Assembly (NCBI RefSeq): GCF_042682525.1 | Contig: NZ_JBHUHP010000009.1 | Span: 434,001-498,000, forward strand | DNA length: 64,000 nt | DNA from: Blastococcus_B deserti | Lineage (GTDB): Bacteria; Actinomycetota; Actinomycetes; Mycobacteriales; Geodermatophilaceae | Direction of reading: 5' to 3' | Part shown: piece after piece, positions 8,822 to 17,703 of the stretch | How the letters are laid out: each line of letters opens with the position of its first letter | Position numbering within the stretch: the first letter of the stretch is position 1 | Notes under the pieces: generated by a model | The model's input: the letters and a program-made list of their open reading frames with translations, nothing else | Databases searched by the model: none | What the model was told of the DNA's origin: nothing | Position numbers and translations under genes: made by a program

Positions 8822-9852
8822 GCTGTGTCCTTCGCGGCGGCGTACGGGGTCGGGACGATGGTTGCGGCGAGTCGGCGCCGGTGATTGCTGGCGATCGCGT
8901 AGGCGAAGGTCACGTCGTTGGTCGTGACCTCGAGCGGTGCGTCCGGCGGATGGCGCAGCAGGAGGACGTCACCCACGGCGAGGGAGAGCAGGTCGGCCGA
9001 GGAGACGCTCAGCGGTGCGAACCGGACGCTCACGTCGACCGGCACGAGATTGAGCCGGGCGGTCAGCGCCTCGGCGGCGCGCCGGCGCTTGGCCAGCGCC
9101 GTCTCCGACAGCTGCGGGGAGGCGGCGTTGTTCAGCGCCTGCGCGAAGGAGGAGAACGGCAGGACCAGGGTCGCGTCCCCCTCACGCGCGCCGACGGCCA
9201 TCGAGAAGGTGGCCACCATCACGGTGTCGGAGCCGGCCGCCGCCTGCGCCAGCTGCGGGTTGTACTCGAACCCGTTGAGCGCCGGCTGGATCTCGGTGAT
9301 CGACGCGAACGAGGCAGCGAACTCGTCGAGCAGCCGGCTGAGCAGGTGATTGGTGATGGCCGTCTCCATCGCCGTCATCGGCCGGTTCGGCTGCGCGGCG
9401 CGACCCGAGCCGCCGAGCATGTGGTCGACGGTGGCCATGGCGATGTCCAGCGGATAGGCCAGCAGGCCCTTGCCAGCCAGCGGCTCGAGGGTGAACGTGG
9501 AGATGAAGACGGGACTGGGCAACGTGGCCAGGTAGTCGTCGTAGGACTGCTGCTCGATCGTGGCGAGCTCCAGGCGAGCTCCGGCACGGAGGAACGTGGT
9601 CAGGATCGTCGTCGCCTGGCGGGCGAAGGCCTCCTGCGCGATCTGCAGGACCCGGACGTGTTCACGGGAGAGCTTCGTCGGCCGGCGGAAGTCGTAGGTC
9701 CGGGGCTCACCCCGGCGGCTGCGCGAGCCGCTGCCGGCGGTGGGCGACGCCGAGGCGGCGGCCGGGGCCGGGGCGGCGGGTGCCGCCGGTGACGCCTCCG
9801 GGGACTGAGGACCGGCCATGCTGGGGGCCGGTCCGGTCTCGGGTTGGGTCAC
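8818..9852 (-). CDS. fliM: Flagellar motor switch protein FliM
   Basis: FliM is the C-ring subunit that joins FliG to FliN and receives CheY-P in the family. The sequence has an Ala/Pro-rich N-terminal segment (about 45 residues), the CheC-like middle domain with the HMLGGSGR motif, and a C-terminal SpoA domain (VPVDVSVRFAPLSVSSADLLSLAVGD onward). GTG 9852 (344 residues) is preferred because GAGGTGG lies just upstream. ATG 9864 would give 348 residues but lies inside a sigma-28-like -10 element and has no ribosome site. A clear EIDALL-type CheY-binding peptide was not seen at the N-terminus. Confidence 0.95.
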   Translation of the reverse strand: MTQPETGPAPSMAGPQSPEASPAAPAAPAPAAASASPTAGSGSRSRRGEPRTYDFRRPTKLSREHVRVLQIAQEAFARQATTILTTFLRAGARLELATIEQQSYDDYLATLPSPVFISTFTLEPLAGKGLLAYPLDIAMATVDHMLGGSGRAAQPNRPMTAMETAITNHLLSRLLDEFAASFASITEIQPALNGFEYNPQLAQAAAGSDTVMVATFSMAVGAREGDATLVLPFSSFAQALNNAASPQLSETALAKRRRAAEALTARLNLVPVDVSVRFAPLSVSSADLLSLAVGDVLLLRHPPDAPLEVTTNDVTFAYAIASNHRRRLAATIVPTPYAAAKDTA

Positions 9853-9860
9853 GTTCCACC

Positions 9861-9889
9861 TCATCGGCGGACCCCGGCCCGACCCTGAC
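9861..9889 (-). promoter_or_regulatory. Sigma-28-like promoter at fliM
   Basis: Minus strand: GTCAGG (9884-9889), a 15-nt spacer, then GCCGATGA (9861-9868). Box sequences and spacing are identical to the element upstream of flgB. The predicted start of transcription falls within a few bases of GTG 9852, so a transcript from here would be leaderless or nearly so. Confidence 0.5.
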
Positions 9890-9914
9890 CGGCGGCGCCG
9901 GAGCGCCGCCGGTC
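9887..9914. terminator. Hairpin between fliL and fliM
   Basis: An 11-bp perfect stem (9887-9897 with 9904-9914) encloses a 6-nt loop in the 165-nt gap between fliL and fliM. There is no T tract, as is common in high-GC actinobacteria. It could end the flbD-motAB-fliL transcript. Confidence 0.55.
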
Positions 9915-10017
9915 GTCCGGGAGTGGTGTGACGGGTGGTGCAGGGTGTGCTGCGGTGGAACGTTCCGCTGCGGCCCGGCTTGCGGACGAGGCCGGTGGAG
10001 CCGCCGGTTCGCGCTGG

Positions 10018-10485
10018 TTACTGGGTGACGTACTCGGTGTAGTAGATGTGCATCACCATCGGGACGCCGTCCTCCGTGTACGCCTCGATGATCTTCTGCT
10101 CCAGGGCTTCCTTGAGCGCGTCCCGTGCGCCGGTGACGTCGGCCGGGGTCGCCTGCGAGAACGTGGAGATGATCTGGTCGTAGGCCTTGGCGCCGTCCAC
10201 GCTGGCACCCCCGTGACCGCCGCCGGCGGCGTCCGCGGTGATCTCCAGGGTGATGCCGATCTTGAGGTAGCCGCCGCCCGCGAGGTTGACCGCGATCGGC
10301 TCGAGGGCCACGTAGCCGCCGTGCACGGGCTCGGCCGCTTCGGCCTCCTCGGAGCCGCTGAACAGGAAGAAGTAGGCGGCACCGGCGGCGGCCACCAGGA
10401 CCACCGCGAGGATGAGGAGCAGCTTCTTCTTGCCGCCGCCCTTCTCCTCGGCGTTCTCGGTCTCGGCGGTCTTGTCCTTGCTCAT
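10018..10485 (-). CDS. fliL: Flagellar basal-body-associated protein FliL
   Basis: The 155-residue protein has a charged N-terminus (KDKTAETENAEEKGGGKKK), one transmembrane helix (about residues 21-40) and the FliL periplasmic domain ending IIEAYTEDGVPMVMHIYYTEYVTQ-like. FliL rings surround the stator and support torque. ATG 10485 overlaps the motB stop (ATGA). A frame open further upstream is a shadow of motB. Confidence 0.95.
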   Translation of the reverse strand: MSKDKTAETENAEEKGGGKKKLLLILAVVLVAAAGAAYFFLFSGSEEAEAAEPVHGGYVALEPIAVNLAGGGYLKIGITLEITADAAGGGHGGASVDGAKAYDQIISTFSQATPADVTGARDALKEALEQKIIEAYTEDGVPMVMHIYYTEYVTQ

Positions 10486-11381
10486 TCGGGAGCTCCTTGG
10501 TGGGCGGCGTCGAGGCCCGGCAGGAGGGCGTTGGCCTCTGCCGAGGCGTCCGACAGGACGACGATGTCGACGCGACGGTTGTCGCTGATCGCGTCGGGAT
10601 CGGAGATGGGGACGAGGGGGCGCGTCGAGCTGTAGCCGTTGGCTGACATCCGGTCCTCGGGGACGCCGGTGCCCCCCAGGTAGCGGACGACGGTGGTCGC
10701 CCGGTACGCCGACAGCTCCCAGTTCGACGGCCAGACGCTGCCGGGGGAGACCGGCAGGTGGTTGGCGTGCCCCTCGACGGCCAGCCGGTTGGGGAGGCCG
10801 GTGAGGGTGGGCGCGACGGAGCTGAGGATCGCCCCGCCCTCCGGGCGGAGCACGGCCTGCTCGGCGTCGAACAGGACCTGGTCGGCGACGATGTGGACGA
10901 CGAGGCCCCGCTCGTCGATCTCGAAGCGTGCTGCCCCGGCGTACCCGGCCGCAGTCAGCGCCGCGTCGATCGCGTCGCGGGCGGCGGCGAGCTCGTCGTA
11001 GGCCGCGGCCGCCTCCGCGGCGACGTTCCTGGCCCGCTCCGCGGCCGCGGCCGCGGCCGCGGCGTCCACCTGCGCCTCGGTGACGGTGGGGTCCGGCGGG
11101 ATCGCCGAGGCGATGTCGACCACGCCGGGCAGGCCGTCCAGGACCGAGCCTTCGGGGGTGGCGCTGGTCACGACCGAGACGGGGGTGCCGAAGGCATCGG
11201 CCATGCCCTTGGCCAGTGCGGCGAACTTCTGCTCGTCCACCTTGCTCATCGCGAAGAGCACCACGAAGAGCACGAACAGCAGCGTCATCATGTCGAAGCC
11301 GGACACCAGCCACCGCTCGTGGTTCTCGTGCTCCTCGTGCTCCTCGTGCTTCTTGCGGCGGCGGCCGTGACCGGTGCTCAC
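10482..11381 (-). CDS. motB: Flagellar stator protein MotB
   Basis: A 299-residue stator subunit. A His/Glu-rich cytoplasmic start (KKHEEHEEHENHERW) precedes a single transmembrane helix with the conserved proton-binding Asp30 in FDMMTLLFV. A plug/linker of about 100 residues leads to the OmpA/MotB peptidoglycan-binding domain (about residues 160-285, with EGHANHLPV and NRRVDIVVL). The Asp fits a proton-driven motor, though ion choice cannot be proven from sequence. It lies 4 nt after motA and overlaps fliL. Confidence 0.97.
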   Translation of the reverse strand: MSTGHGRRRKKHEEHEEHENHERWLVSGFDMMTLLFVLFVVLFAMSKVDEQKFAALAKGMADAFGTPVSVVTSATPEGSVLDGLPGVVDIASAIPPDPTVTEAQVDAAAAAAAAERARNVAAEAAAAYDELAAARDAIDAALTAAGYAGAARFEIDERGLVVHIVADQVLFDAEQAVLRPEGGAILSSVAPTLTGLPNRLAVEGHANHLPVSPGSVWPSNWELSAYRATTVVRYLGGTGVPEDRMSANGYSSTRPLVPISDPDAISDNRRVDIVVLSDASAEANALLPGLDAAHQGAPE

Positions 11382-11385
11382 GGGG

Positions 11386-12156
11386 TCACGCCGCTTCCTT
11401 GGCCAGCGAGCTCGGCGGGACGAGCGAGGTCAGCTTGAGCCGGACGGCCCGCGGGCTGGTGCCGGCCTGGATCTCGGTGATCCCCTCGACGAGCAGCTCC
11501 ATCTGGGCGGCCTGCAGCTCGCTGACGCGGAGGATCTTGGCGCCCATCGGCAGGAACCAGAAGTTGGCCGCCATGACGCCCCACAGCGTGGCGATGAAGG
11601 CCGCGGAGACCATCGGGCCGAGCGTCTCCGGGTCGTTCAGGTTGCCCATGACGTTCATCAGGCCGACGATGCAGCCCAGGATGCCGATGGTCGGGGCGTA
11701 GCCGCCCATGGCGTTCATGAACTTGGCGGCGACCTTGTCCTCCGCTTTCTTGGCCGTGATCTCGCTCTCGAGGACGGTGCGCAGCTCCTCGGGGTCGGTG
11801 CCGTCGATGCCCATCTGCAGGCCGCGCTTGAGGAACGGGTCCTGGATCTCCTTGACCTGTGACTCGAGCGCGAGCAGGCCCTCCTTGCGGGCCTTCTCGG
11901 CCAGGCTGACCAGGGTCTGGATCTGCTCGGTCGGCGGTGGCACCTTCGCCGGCAGCACGGCCATCTTGAACCAGCTGCCGACCTTCTTGAGGTCGTCCAA
12001 CGTCTGGCTCGCCGCCGCTGCACCGAACGTCGCGATGATGACCAGGACGATCGCCGGCAGGAAGATCAGCGCTGTCGGGGCGACGCCCTCGAGGGTCATG
12101 AAGACGAACAGGGCGATGATCGAGATGGCGAACCCGATCAGGGTGGCGGGATCCAC
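11386..12156 (-). CDS. motA: Flagellar stator protein MotA
   Basis: The 256-residue protein has four membrane segments, the large cytoplasmic loop between helices 2 and 3 with the charged torque-generating region (KARKEGLLALESQVKEIQDPFLKRGLQM, given by its ends), and the TIGILGCIVGLMNVMGNL motif of helix 3. MotA forms the stator with MotB and contacts FliG. It follows flbD by 3 nt. Confidence 0.97.
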   Translation of the reverse strand: MDPATLIGFAISIIALFVFMTLEGVAPTALIFLPAIVLVIIATFGAAAASQTLDDLKKVGSWFKMAVLPAKVPPPTEQIQTLVSLAEKARKEGLLALESQVKEIQDPFLKRGLQMGIDGTDPEELRTVLESEITAKKAEDKVAAKFMNAMGGYAPTIGILGCIVGLMNVMGNLNDPETLGPMVSAAFIATLWGVMAANFWFLPMGAKILRVSELQAAQMELLVEGITEIQAGTSPRAVRLKLTSLVPPSSLAKEAA

Positions 12157-12159
12157 GGG

Positions 12160-12444
12160 TCAGCGCTCCTCGCGGTTCGGGAACGGGACGACCGAGGCAG
12201 CCGTGGCGTCGTCGGTGGCGCGGGACGGCGCGCGGTACTCGCCGCGGTCCATCTCGTAGGACGTGGCGAGGATCCCGGCGCGGTACTCGCGGATCTCCTG
12301 GAGCACCTCGTCGACGGTCTCCTTCACCACGTACTTGGTGCCGTCGACGAGGAAGGCGACCGTGTCGGGGTGTCCCTCGACCCGCTCGATCAGGTCGGGG
12401 TTGAGCGCGAACTGCTCACCGTTCAGGCGCGTCACACGGATCAC
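12160..12444 (-). CDS. flbD: FlbD family protein
   Basis: The small FlbD family protein (94 residues) is commonly found beside motA. GTG 12444 is chosen because AGAGGA lies 8 nt upstream and the product then begins VIRVTRLNGEQFALNPDLIE, the exact family start. The domain continues with an FLVDGTKYVVKETVDEVL pattern to about residue 70. The last 25 residues are variable. The biochemical role is not established for this family; the gene here heads the flbD-motA-motB-fliL operon. Confidence 0.93.
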   Translation of the reverse strand: MIRVTRLNGEQFALNPDLIERVEGHPDTVAFLVDGTKYVVKETVDEVLQEIREYRAGILATSYEMDRGEYRAPSRATDDATAASVVPFPNREER

Positions 12445-12518
12445 GGTTCGGTCCTCTTGCTCGGTGCTGCCCGCAGCGGGCGGGAACGGCATGGGTGGCA
12501 GGTGGGAATGCACTGTTC

Positions 12519-12547
12519 TCATCGGCCCAGCCGGCGCTTTCCTTGAG
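12519..12547 (-). promoter_or_regulatory. Sigma-28 (FliA) type promoter of flbD-motAB-fliL
   Basis: Minus strand: CTCAAG (12542-12547), a 15-nt spacer, then GCCGATGA (12519-12526). It is one of the best matches in the window and leaves a leader of about 65-70 nt before the flbD GTG. Confidence 0.7.
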
Positions 12548-12640
12548 CCGAACGGCGGGGGAGGGCGGGGGCACAGGCCCGGGATGACGCGGAAAACCGG
12601 CGGCCCGGCCACCTCGAGGGATGACCGGGCCGCAGCATCT

Positions 12641-12696
12641 CCCGCTTTCGGTACAGAAAGCTCAGCGGGCGGGTTCCGCTTTCGGTACAGAAAGCG
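12641..12696. repeat. Two palindromic elements 3' of flgE
   Basis: Two copies of GCTTTC-GGTACA-GAAAGC (12644-12661 and, with one more base pair, 12677-12696) lie just after the flgE stop. Each forms a 6-7 bp stem with a 6-nt loop. Near-identical elements recur at 37318-37370, also at a gene 3' end, so this is probably a dispersed family acting as terminators or 3'-end stabilisers. The 264-nt gap to flbD otherwise holds the flbD promoter. Confidence 0.7.
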
Positions 12697-12708
12697 CAAT
12701 GCGCGGGA

Positions 12709-13956
12709 TCAGCGCTTCAGGTTGACCAGGTCCTGCAGGATCTCGTCGGAGCTGGTGATCACGCGGCTGTTGGCCTGGAAGCCGCGCTGGGCCACGATCA
12801 GCCCGGTGAACTCCTCGGCGAGGTCGACGTTCGACATCTCGAGGGCGCCCGACATCAGGGAGCCGCGACCGCCGACACCGGCCGTTCCCACCTGGGCCAC
12901 GCCGGAGTTGACGCCGACCCGGAACGAGCTGTTGCCGGCCTTCTCCAGACCACCGGGGTTGTTGAAGGAGGCGAGGGCCAGGCGGCCGATGGGCTGGCGC
13001 AGCTCGTTGGAGTAGACACCCATGATCGTGCCGTCGGCGCCCAGCTGGAACGACTGCAGGGAGCCGAGCGCGTAGCCGTCCTGGGTCGGTGCCCCTAGCG
13101 TGTTGGACCCGCCGTACTGGGTGAGCCCCGAGATGTCGATCTGGACGGCGTTGTTCCAGCTGGGGAAGCGTCCGGCCGGTACGACCGTGTTCGGGTTGAA
13201 CGACGGCAGGAGTCCGGGGGCGGCCGGGTTCAACAGGTTGCCGGCGTCGTCGAAGGTCACGCCGGTGACGGTCTGCAGGACGCCCTGGGTGGCGTGCTCG
13301 ATCGTGACGTCCCACGTGTTCGCCGCGGTCCGGGTCAGGTTGTAGAAGATCTTCTGCTCCACGCCCTGGCTGTCGAACATGGTGATGCCGGTCTGCAGCG
13401 GGGCCCCGATCGGCGCGTCCGAGGGCAGGTTCCCGTCGATGACCCCGGACGTGCTGGCGGAGGGAGCGACGATCTGACCGTAGGGGACCGAGAGGTCACC
13501 GATCGGGCCGTTGGGGTTGACCACGCCGTTCTCGTCGGCCATCCAGCCCTGCAGGATCGAGCCGTCCGGGGTGACCAGCTTGCCGGCGCCGTCGAAGTCG
13601 AAGGATCCGGCGCGGGTGAACAGCTGCTCCCCGCCGGTGCCGCGGGTGACGAAGAAGCCGTCGCCCTCGATCATGAAGTCGGTCGAGCGGCCGGTGGACT
13701 GGGTGGCGCCCTGGGTCCAGTTCGTGGTGATGGCCGCGACCTTCACGCCCAGGCCGACCTGGGCCGGGTTCGTGCCGCCGCGGTCCGCGGCAGGGGCGCC
13801 ACCGGCCCGGATCACCTGGGACAGGGTGTCCTGGAAGACCGTCTGGCTGCCCTTGAACCCGACGGTGTTGACGTTGGCGATGTTGTTGCCGGTGACGTCC
13901 ATCTTGGTCTGGTGGGCGCGGAGGCCGGAGATGGCCGAGAACATCGAGCGAAGCAT
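12709..13956 (-). CDS. flgE: Flagellar hook protein FlgE
   Basis: A 415-residue protein with the N-terminal rod/hook motif (SAISGLRAHQTKMDVTGNNIANVNTVGFKGS, given by its ends), the FlgE/F/G middle region with STDFMIEGDGFFVT, and the C-terminal domain ending SSDEILQDLVNLKR. The length fits a hook protein better than the distal rod protein FlgG (about 260 residues). It is exported through the basal body and polymerises into the hook with FlgD as cap. A GAGGAGCTCCTC palindrome covers its ribosome site and may fold. Confidence 0.96.
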   Translation of the reverse strand: MLRSMFSAISGLRAHQTKMDVTGNNIANVNTVGFKGSQTVFQDTLSQVIRAGGAPAADRGGTNPAQVGLGVKVAAITTNWTQGATQSTGRSTDFMIEGDGFFVTRGTGGEQLFTRAGSFDFDGAGKLVTPDGSILQGWMADENGVVNPNGPIGDLSVPYGQIVAPSASTSGVIDGNLPSDAPIGAPLQTGITMFDSQGVEQKIFYNLTRTAANTWDVTIEHATQGVLQTVTGVTFDDAGNLLNPAAPGLLPSFNPNTVVPAGRFPSWNNAVQIDISGLTQYGGSNTLGAPTQDGYALGSLQSFQLGADGTIMGVYSNELRQPIGRLALASFNNPGGLEKAGNSSFRVGVNSGVAQVGTAGVGGRGSLMSGALEMSNVDLAEEFTGLIVAQRGFQANSRVITSSDEILQDLVNLKR

Positions 13957-14026
13957 GGGAGGAGCTCCTCAGGGGATGGGACCGCCGGACGGCGGGGGAG
14001 TCGGTCGGGTCGGAGCGGTCAGGACG

Positions 14027-14449
14027 TCACTTGGTGAGGGCGATCTCGGTGAGGCGGCCGACCGGGACGGAGACGCCCCCGATGACGGCGATGGCCTCGC
14101 TGCCGCGGCTGGCGAGACGGACCGATGAGACGACCCCGGTCTTCGAGGCGCCGGTCGTGTCGGTGTAGGTGGCGGTCCGCCCGACGAGGGCACCCGCGGT
14201 CGCGGACTCCTGCAGCACGAGCATCGACGCGTTCTGGGTGACGAGCTGTTCCAGCTTCTCGACCTGGCTGAAGGTCGCCGTCTGGGACATCATCTGGCTG
14301 CTGTCGACGGGGTTCGAGGGATCCTGGTAGCGCATCTGCGCCACCAGGAGCTTCATGAAGACGTCCTTGCCCATCTGGTCCGGACGGTCGACCGTGGAGG
14401 AAGCGGGCGTGTACGGCGTCGCCGCGGCTCCGCTCACGGGTGTCGTCAT
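14027..14449 (-). CDS. flgD: Flagellar hook capping protein FlgD
   Basis: The protein has 140 residues. The FlgD N-terminal motif DVFMKLLVAQMRYQDPSNPVD, followed by QTATFSQVEKLEQL, identifies the hook-assembly scaffold. Residues 95-140 form a short Tudor-like region (GRTATYTDTTG and VSVPVGRLTEIAL). ATG 14449 starts 18 nt after the fliK stop; the long frame continuing upstream is a shadow through fliK. Confidence 0.95.
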   Translation of the reverse strand: MTTPVSGAAATPYTPASSTVDRPDQMGKDVFMKLLVAQMRYQDPSNPVDSSQMMSQTATFSQVEKLEQLVTQNASMLVLQESATAGALVGRTATYTDTTGASKTGVVSSVRLASRGSEAIAVIGGVSVPVGRLTEIALTK

Positions 14450-14466
14450 CGGTCGGTCACTCCTTC

Positions 14467-16201
14467 TCAGACGAGCACGTCCACGCCGGACGACGTGGAT
14501 CGGTTGCCGGGCGGGGTCGATCCGCCGACTGCGGTATCGGCAGGAGCGCCCCACCGTCGTGACCGGTCCTCGCCCCGGTCCTGGCGGCCGCGGTCGGAGG
14601 CCCACTGCTGCCCGGCCTGCTGGTCGGCCTGCTGCTGCGCCGCGTGGCGGGCCAGCCACGAGCCGCCGGTGTCCTGGTCGACCTCCAGACGCGCCGGGTT
14701 GAGGCCCGCGGTCTCCAGGTCGCGGCGCAGGTCGGGCAGACCGTCGAGGAGCGCAGCCCGGCCCAGCTCGTGCGCACCGCGCAGGGTGAGGTCGACGGTT
14801 CCCCGGCTGAGGGTGACCGAGACCTCGACCGGCCCAAGGGTCTCCGGGTTGAGGACGAGCGTCATGGTCTGCGTGCCGTCCGGGCCACCGCGGAGCACGG
14901 CGACCTGACGAGCCAGCTGCGACCCGACGGGCAGCGCAGCGGCCGCACCGGTCGCGCCGGACGCCGCGGCGGGCGCGGCCGCGGTCGCCGCGGCCGGTCC
15001 GGCGCCGACCATGCCGACCTCCGTCACCCCGTCCGCGGCGGGCGCACCAGGGGCGCCGTTCCCGGTGCCGGCGTTCCCGGTGCCGGCGTTCCCGGCGCCG
15101 GCCGACGACGACCCGCCGGCCCCGGACGGGGCCACCTGGACGGCCACGGTGCCGGTGGAGCCGGCCGGGACGCCGGCGGTGGCAGCGTCGCCGGTCGCCG
15201 GCGCCGTCACCGGCCCCGCGGGAGCCGGAGGGGCGCCGGGCGCGGTCGCGACCGGGGTCCCCACCGCGGCCGACGGGGCGGTCGCGGAGCCGGTCACCGC
15301 GGGCTGGGCCCCGACGGGGGGAGGAGCCGCGGCGGCCGTCCCGGGTGCGGGCCCGCCGGCGGCCGGCGGAGGAGCGGGGACGGTCGAGGTCAGGGGGTCC
15401 TCGGGAACGACGACGGAGCCGGGGATCACGGACGGCGCCGCAGCGGGTGCCGGGAGCGGGGCGGCGGTGGGGGCGGGCAGCGTCCCGGGCACGCCGGCGA
15501 CCGGCATCCCCGGCGCGGCGGCGGTCGTGGCGGCAGGGGTCCCGGTCGCGGCCACCCCGGCCACGACCGCGCCCGCCGGCAGCCCCGGCACCGCGGCGGC
15601 CGCGGCGGCGTCGACCGGGACCGGTGCGGTGGNNNNNNNNNNNNNNNNNNNNNNNNNNNNNNNNNNNNNNNNNNNNNNNNNNNNNNNNNNNNNNNNNNNN
15701 NNNNNNNNNNNNNNNNNNNNNNNNNNNNNNNNNNNNNNNNNNNNNNNNNNNNNNNNNNNNNNNNNNNNNNNNNNNNNNNNNNNNNNNNNNNNNNNNNNNN
15801 NNNNNNNNNNNNNNNNNNNNNNNNNNNNNNNNNNCGCCCGCCGGGTCCGGGGTCGGTTCCGCGGCCCGGTCGGCCCGGTCGGCCCGGTCTGCGGCCCGGT
15901 CCGCGGCACGGTCCGCCCGGTCGGCGGCACGAGCCGCGCGGTCGGCGGCACGGTCCGCCCGTTCCGCATCACGCGAGGCCGCGTCGGCGGCCCGGTCGCC
16001 GGTGGAGTCGGCCCGGTCCTCGGGGCTGCGGCGCCGCTCCACCGCCCGGTCCGAGCCGGGGAGACGATCCGCGGCGAGGGCGTCGTCCAGCGCCGACGCG
16101 AACGGCGACGCGCCGGCCGAGCCGCGCGCCTCCGGACCGCTGGCCGGTCTGGCCCGCAGGGCGCCGGCGGTGGGGAGGGGGAGTGCCCCAGGGGTGGTCA
16201 T
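14467..16201 (-). CDS. fliK: Flagellar hook-length control protein FliK (contains assembly gap)
   Basis: FliK is the secreted ruler that measures the hook and triggers the FlhB switch. ATG 16201 overlaps the stop of the upstream hydrolase gene. The N-terminal part is rich in DRA repeats; the middle is Pro/Ala/Gly-rich. The C-terminal flg_hook domain is clear (LVLNPETLGPVEVSVTLSRG, then GLNPARLEVDQD). A 202-N gap splits the gene, and the two flanking frames do not match across the nominal gap length. Because the gap size is probably only an estimate, this is not taken as a frameshift. Confidence 0.88.
15633..15834. other. Assembly gap (202 N) inside fliK
   Basis: A run of 202 undetermined bases in the low-complexity centre of fliK. 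The flanks are very GC-rich and repetitive (DRA-coding repeats at 15836-15970), a likely cause of failed assembly. Confidence 0.99.
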
Positions 16202-17139
16202 CGGTAGGCCTCCGCCTTGGTCATCACGACGCGGACGTAGTTCTGGGTCTCGGGGTAGGGCGGGATGCCGCCGTAGCGGGTCACCGTGCCCGGGCCGGCG
16301 TTGTAGGCGGCGAGCGCCAGCTGGGTCGACCCGAACTGCTTGGTCAGGCTGCTCAAGTAGCGGGCCGCGCCGTCGATGGCCGACGTCGGGTCGAGGGCGT
16401 TGACCCCGAGCCCCTTCGCCGTCGCGGGCATGAACTGCATGAGGCCCTGGGCGCCGGCGGGGGAGACCGCCGAGGCGTTGAAGCTCGACTCCTGCGACGC
16501 GACGGCGGCCAGCAGCGAGGGATCCACCCCGTACCGGGCGCCGGCCCGGGAGAACAGGTCGGCGTAGGGTACGCCGGCCAGGGCGCTGCCGACGGCGGTC
16601 GTCGTGCCGACCGCCTGCTGGGGCAGCACCCGCCGGATCACCGCCGGCGAGCCGACGTCCTGCACCTTCACCGTCTCGCCGGCCTGGGGAGCGGCGATCA
16701 TCTTCCCGTTGCCCACGTAGATGCCGACGTGGTCGACCCCGGCGCGCGACGACGAGTTGTCGAAGAAGACCAGGTCACCGGGGCGGGCCTCGGCCAGGGA
16801 GGCGACGGCCCGGCCGCTGGTCGCCTGCTGGGAGGAGGTGCGCGGCAGGTCGACGCCGAGGTTGCCGAAGACCAGCTGGGTGAAGCCCGAGCAGTCCAGG
16901 CCCTTGGCGGGATCGGTGCCGCCCCAGAGGTAGGGGACGCCGAGGTACTTCTGCGCCTCCGCCACGACGGCGCCCTCCGACGCGGTCGCACCCGTGGGAG
17001 CGGAGGTCGAGGGATCGGCACCGGTGAGCCCGGCGGCGGCCGCCGCGCTGGCCCAGTTCGCCGACGTCGACGGAGCCCGGTACACGAAACGGGTCTGGAT
17101 CTCGCTGATCCGGGCCTGGATCTGCGTCACTCCGTCCAC
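16198..17139 (-). CDS. Fused NlpC/P60 endopeptidase and lytic transglycosylase of the flagellar cluster
   Basis: The 313-residue protein joins two peptidoglycan hydrolases. Residues 55-150 are an NlpC/P60 domain with Cys83 in GLDCSGFTQLVF and His137 in GVDHVGIYVG. Residues 195-310 are an SLT domain with the catalytic Glu217 in SQESSFN, then GAQGLMQFMPATA and LALAAYNAGPG. GTG 17139 has a strong GAGGAGG site and lies 13 nt inside the fliJ 3' end; the stop overlaps fliK. No signal peptide was seen, so export through the flagellar apparatus is an attractive inference. Its place between fliJ and fliK suggests that it clears the wall for the rod, like FlgJ elsewhere. Confidence 0.92.
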   Translation of the reverse strand: MDGVTQIQARISEIQTRFVYRAPSTSANWASAAAAAGLTGADPSTSAPTGATASEGAVVAEAQKYLGVPYLWGGTDPAKGLDCSGFTQLVFGNLGVDLPRTSSQQATSGRAVASLAEARPGDLVFFDNSSSRAGVDHVGIYVGNGKMIAAPQAGETVKVQDVGSPAVIRRVLPQQAVGTTTAVGSALAGVPYADLFSRAGARYGVDPSLLAAVASQESSFNASAVSPAGAQGLMQFMPATAKGLGVNALDPTSAIDGAARYLSSLTKQFGSTQLALAAYNAGPGTVTRYGGIPPYPETQNYVRVVMTKAEAYR

Positions 17140-17672
17140 GGGACCTCCTCCGCGTCGCGTGCCGGGCCCCTCCGGGCGCGACCGGTCACCAGGTCGTCCA
17201 CCGCGCGCTCCTCGGCGGCGGCCTCGGCGGAAGCGAGCGCCTGCAGGTGCCGCTCGCGCAGGCGCTCGAGCGCCTTGGTGCGCTGCGCGGCGGCGGTCCA
17301 GCGGGAGCGCACCAGCTCCGCCTGCTCCGCCGACGCCGTGGCCAGGGCCCGGGCGTCGGACGCATCGGTCGCCGCCGTCCGCAGCAGCGTCATGGCGGCG
17401 AGGAACTGCCCGGCCGGCAGCGACCGCGGGAGGACGGCGCCCGCGAGCGCCGTCTCGTAGTCGGTGGCGCGCCGGTCGGCGTCGGCCGCGGCGCCGGCCG
17501 CCTCGGCGCGGGTGGTGACCAGCTCGGCCCGCAGTTGCGCGAGGCCGGTGCAGACGTCGGTCACCGANNNNNNNNNNNNNNNNNNNNNNNNNNNNNNNNN
17601 NNNNNNNNNNNNNNNNNNNNNNNNNNNGCGCAGTTCGAGCACCGGCTGCAGCCGGAAGGCGGCCCGCTTCAC
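17127..17672 (-). CDS. fliJ: Flagellar export protein FliJ (contains assembly gap)
   Basis: A coiled-coil protein of 181 codons including 20 unknown residues from a 60-N gap. It starts KRAAFRLQPVLELR, which matches the FliJ N-terminus, and continues as long Ala/Arg/Glu helices. FliJ is the central stalk of the FliI ATPase ring and carries chaperones. It lies between fliI and the fused hydrolase gene. Confidence 0.9.
   Translation of the reverse strand: MKRAAFRLQPVLELRXXXXXXXXXXXXXXXXXXXXSVTDVCTGLAQLRAELVTTRAEAAGAAADADRRATDYETALAGAVLPRSLPAGQFLAAMTLLRTAATDASDARALATASAEQAELVRSRWTAAAQRTKALERLRERHLQALASAEAAAEERAVDDLVTGRARRGPARDAEEVPWTE
17568..17627. other. Assembly gap (60 N) inside fliJ
   Basis: Sixty undetermined bases near the fliJ 5' end. 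The reading frame is the same on both sides if the length is right. Confidence 0.99.
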
Positions 17673-17703
17673 CGCGCACCCCCGCGGGACGTCGCAGGCC
17701 GCG

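Noticed and set aside
15633..15834. Frameshift in fliK across the N run
   Set aside because: The frames differ on either side, but the number of N is probably not the true gap length.
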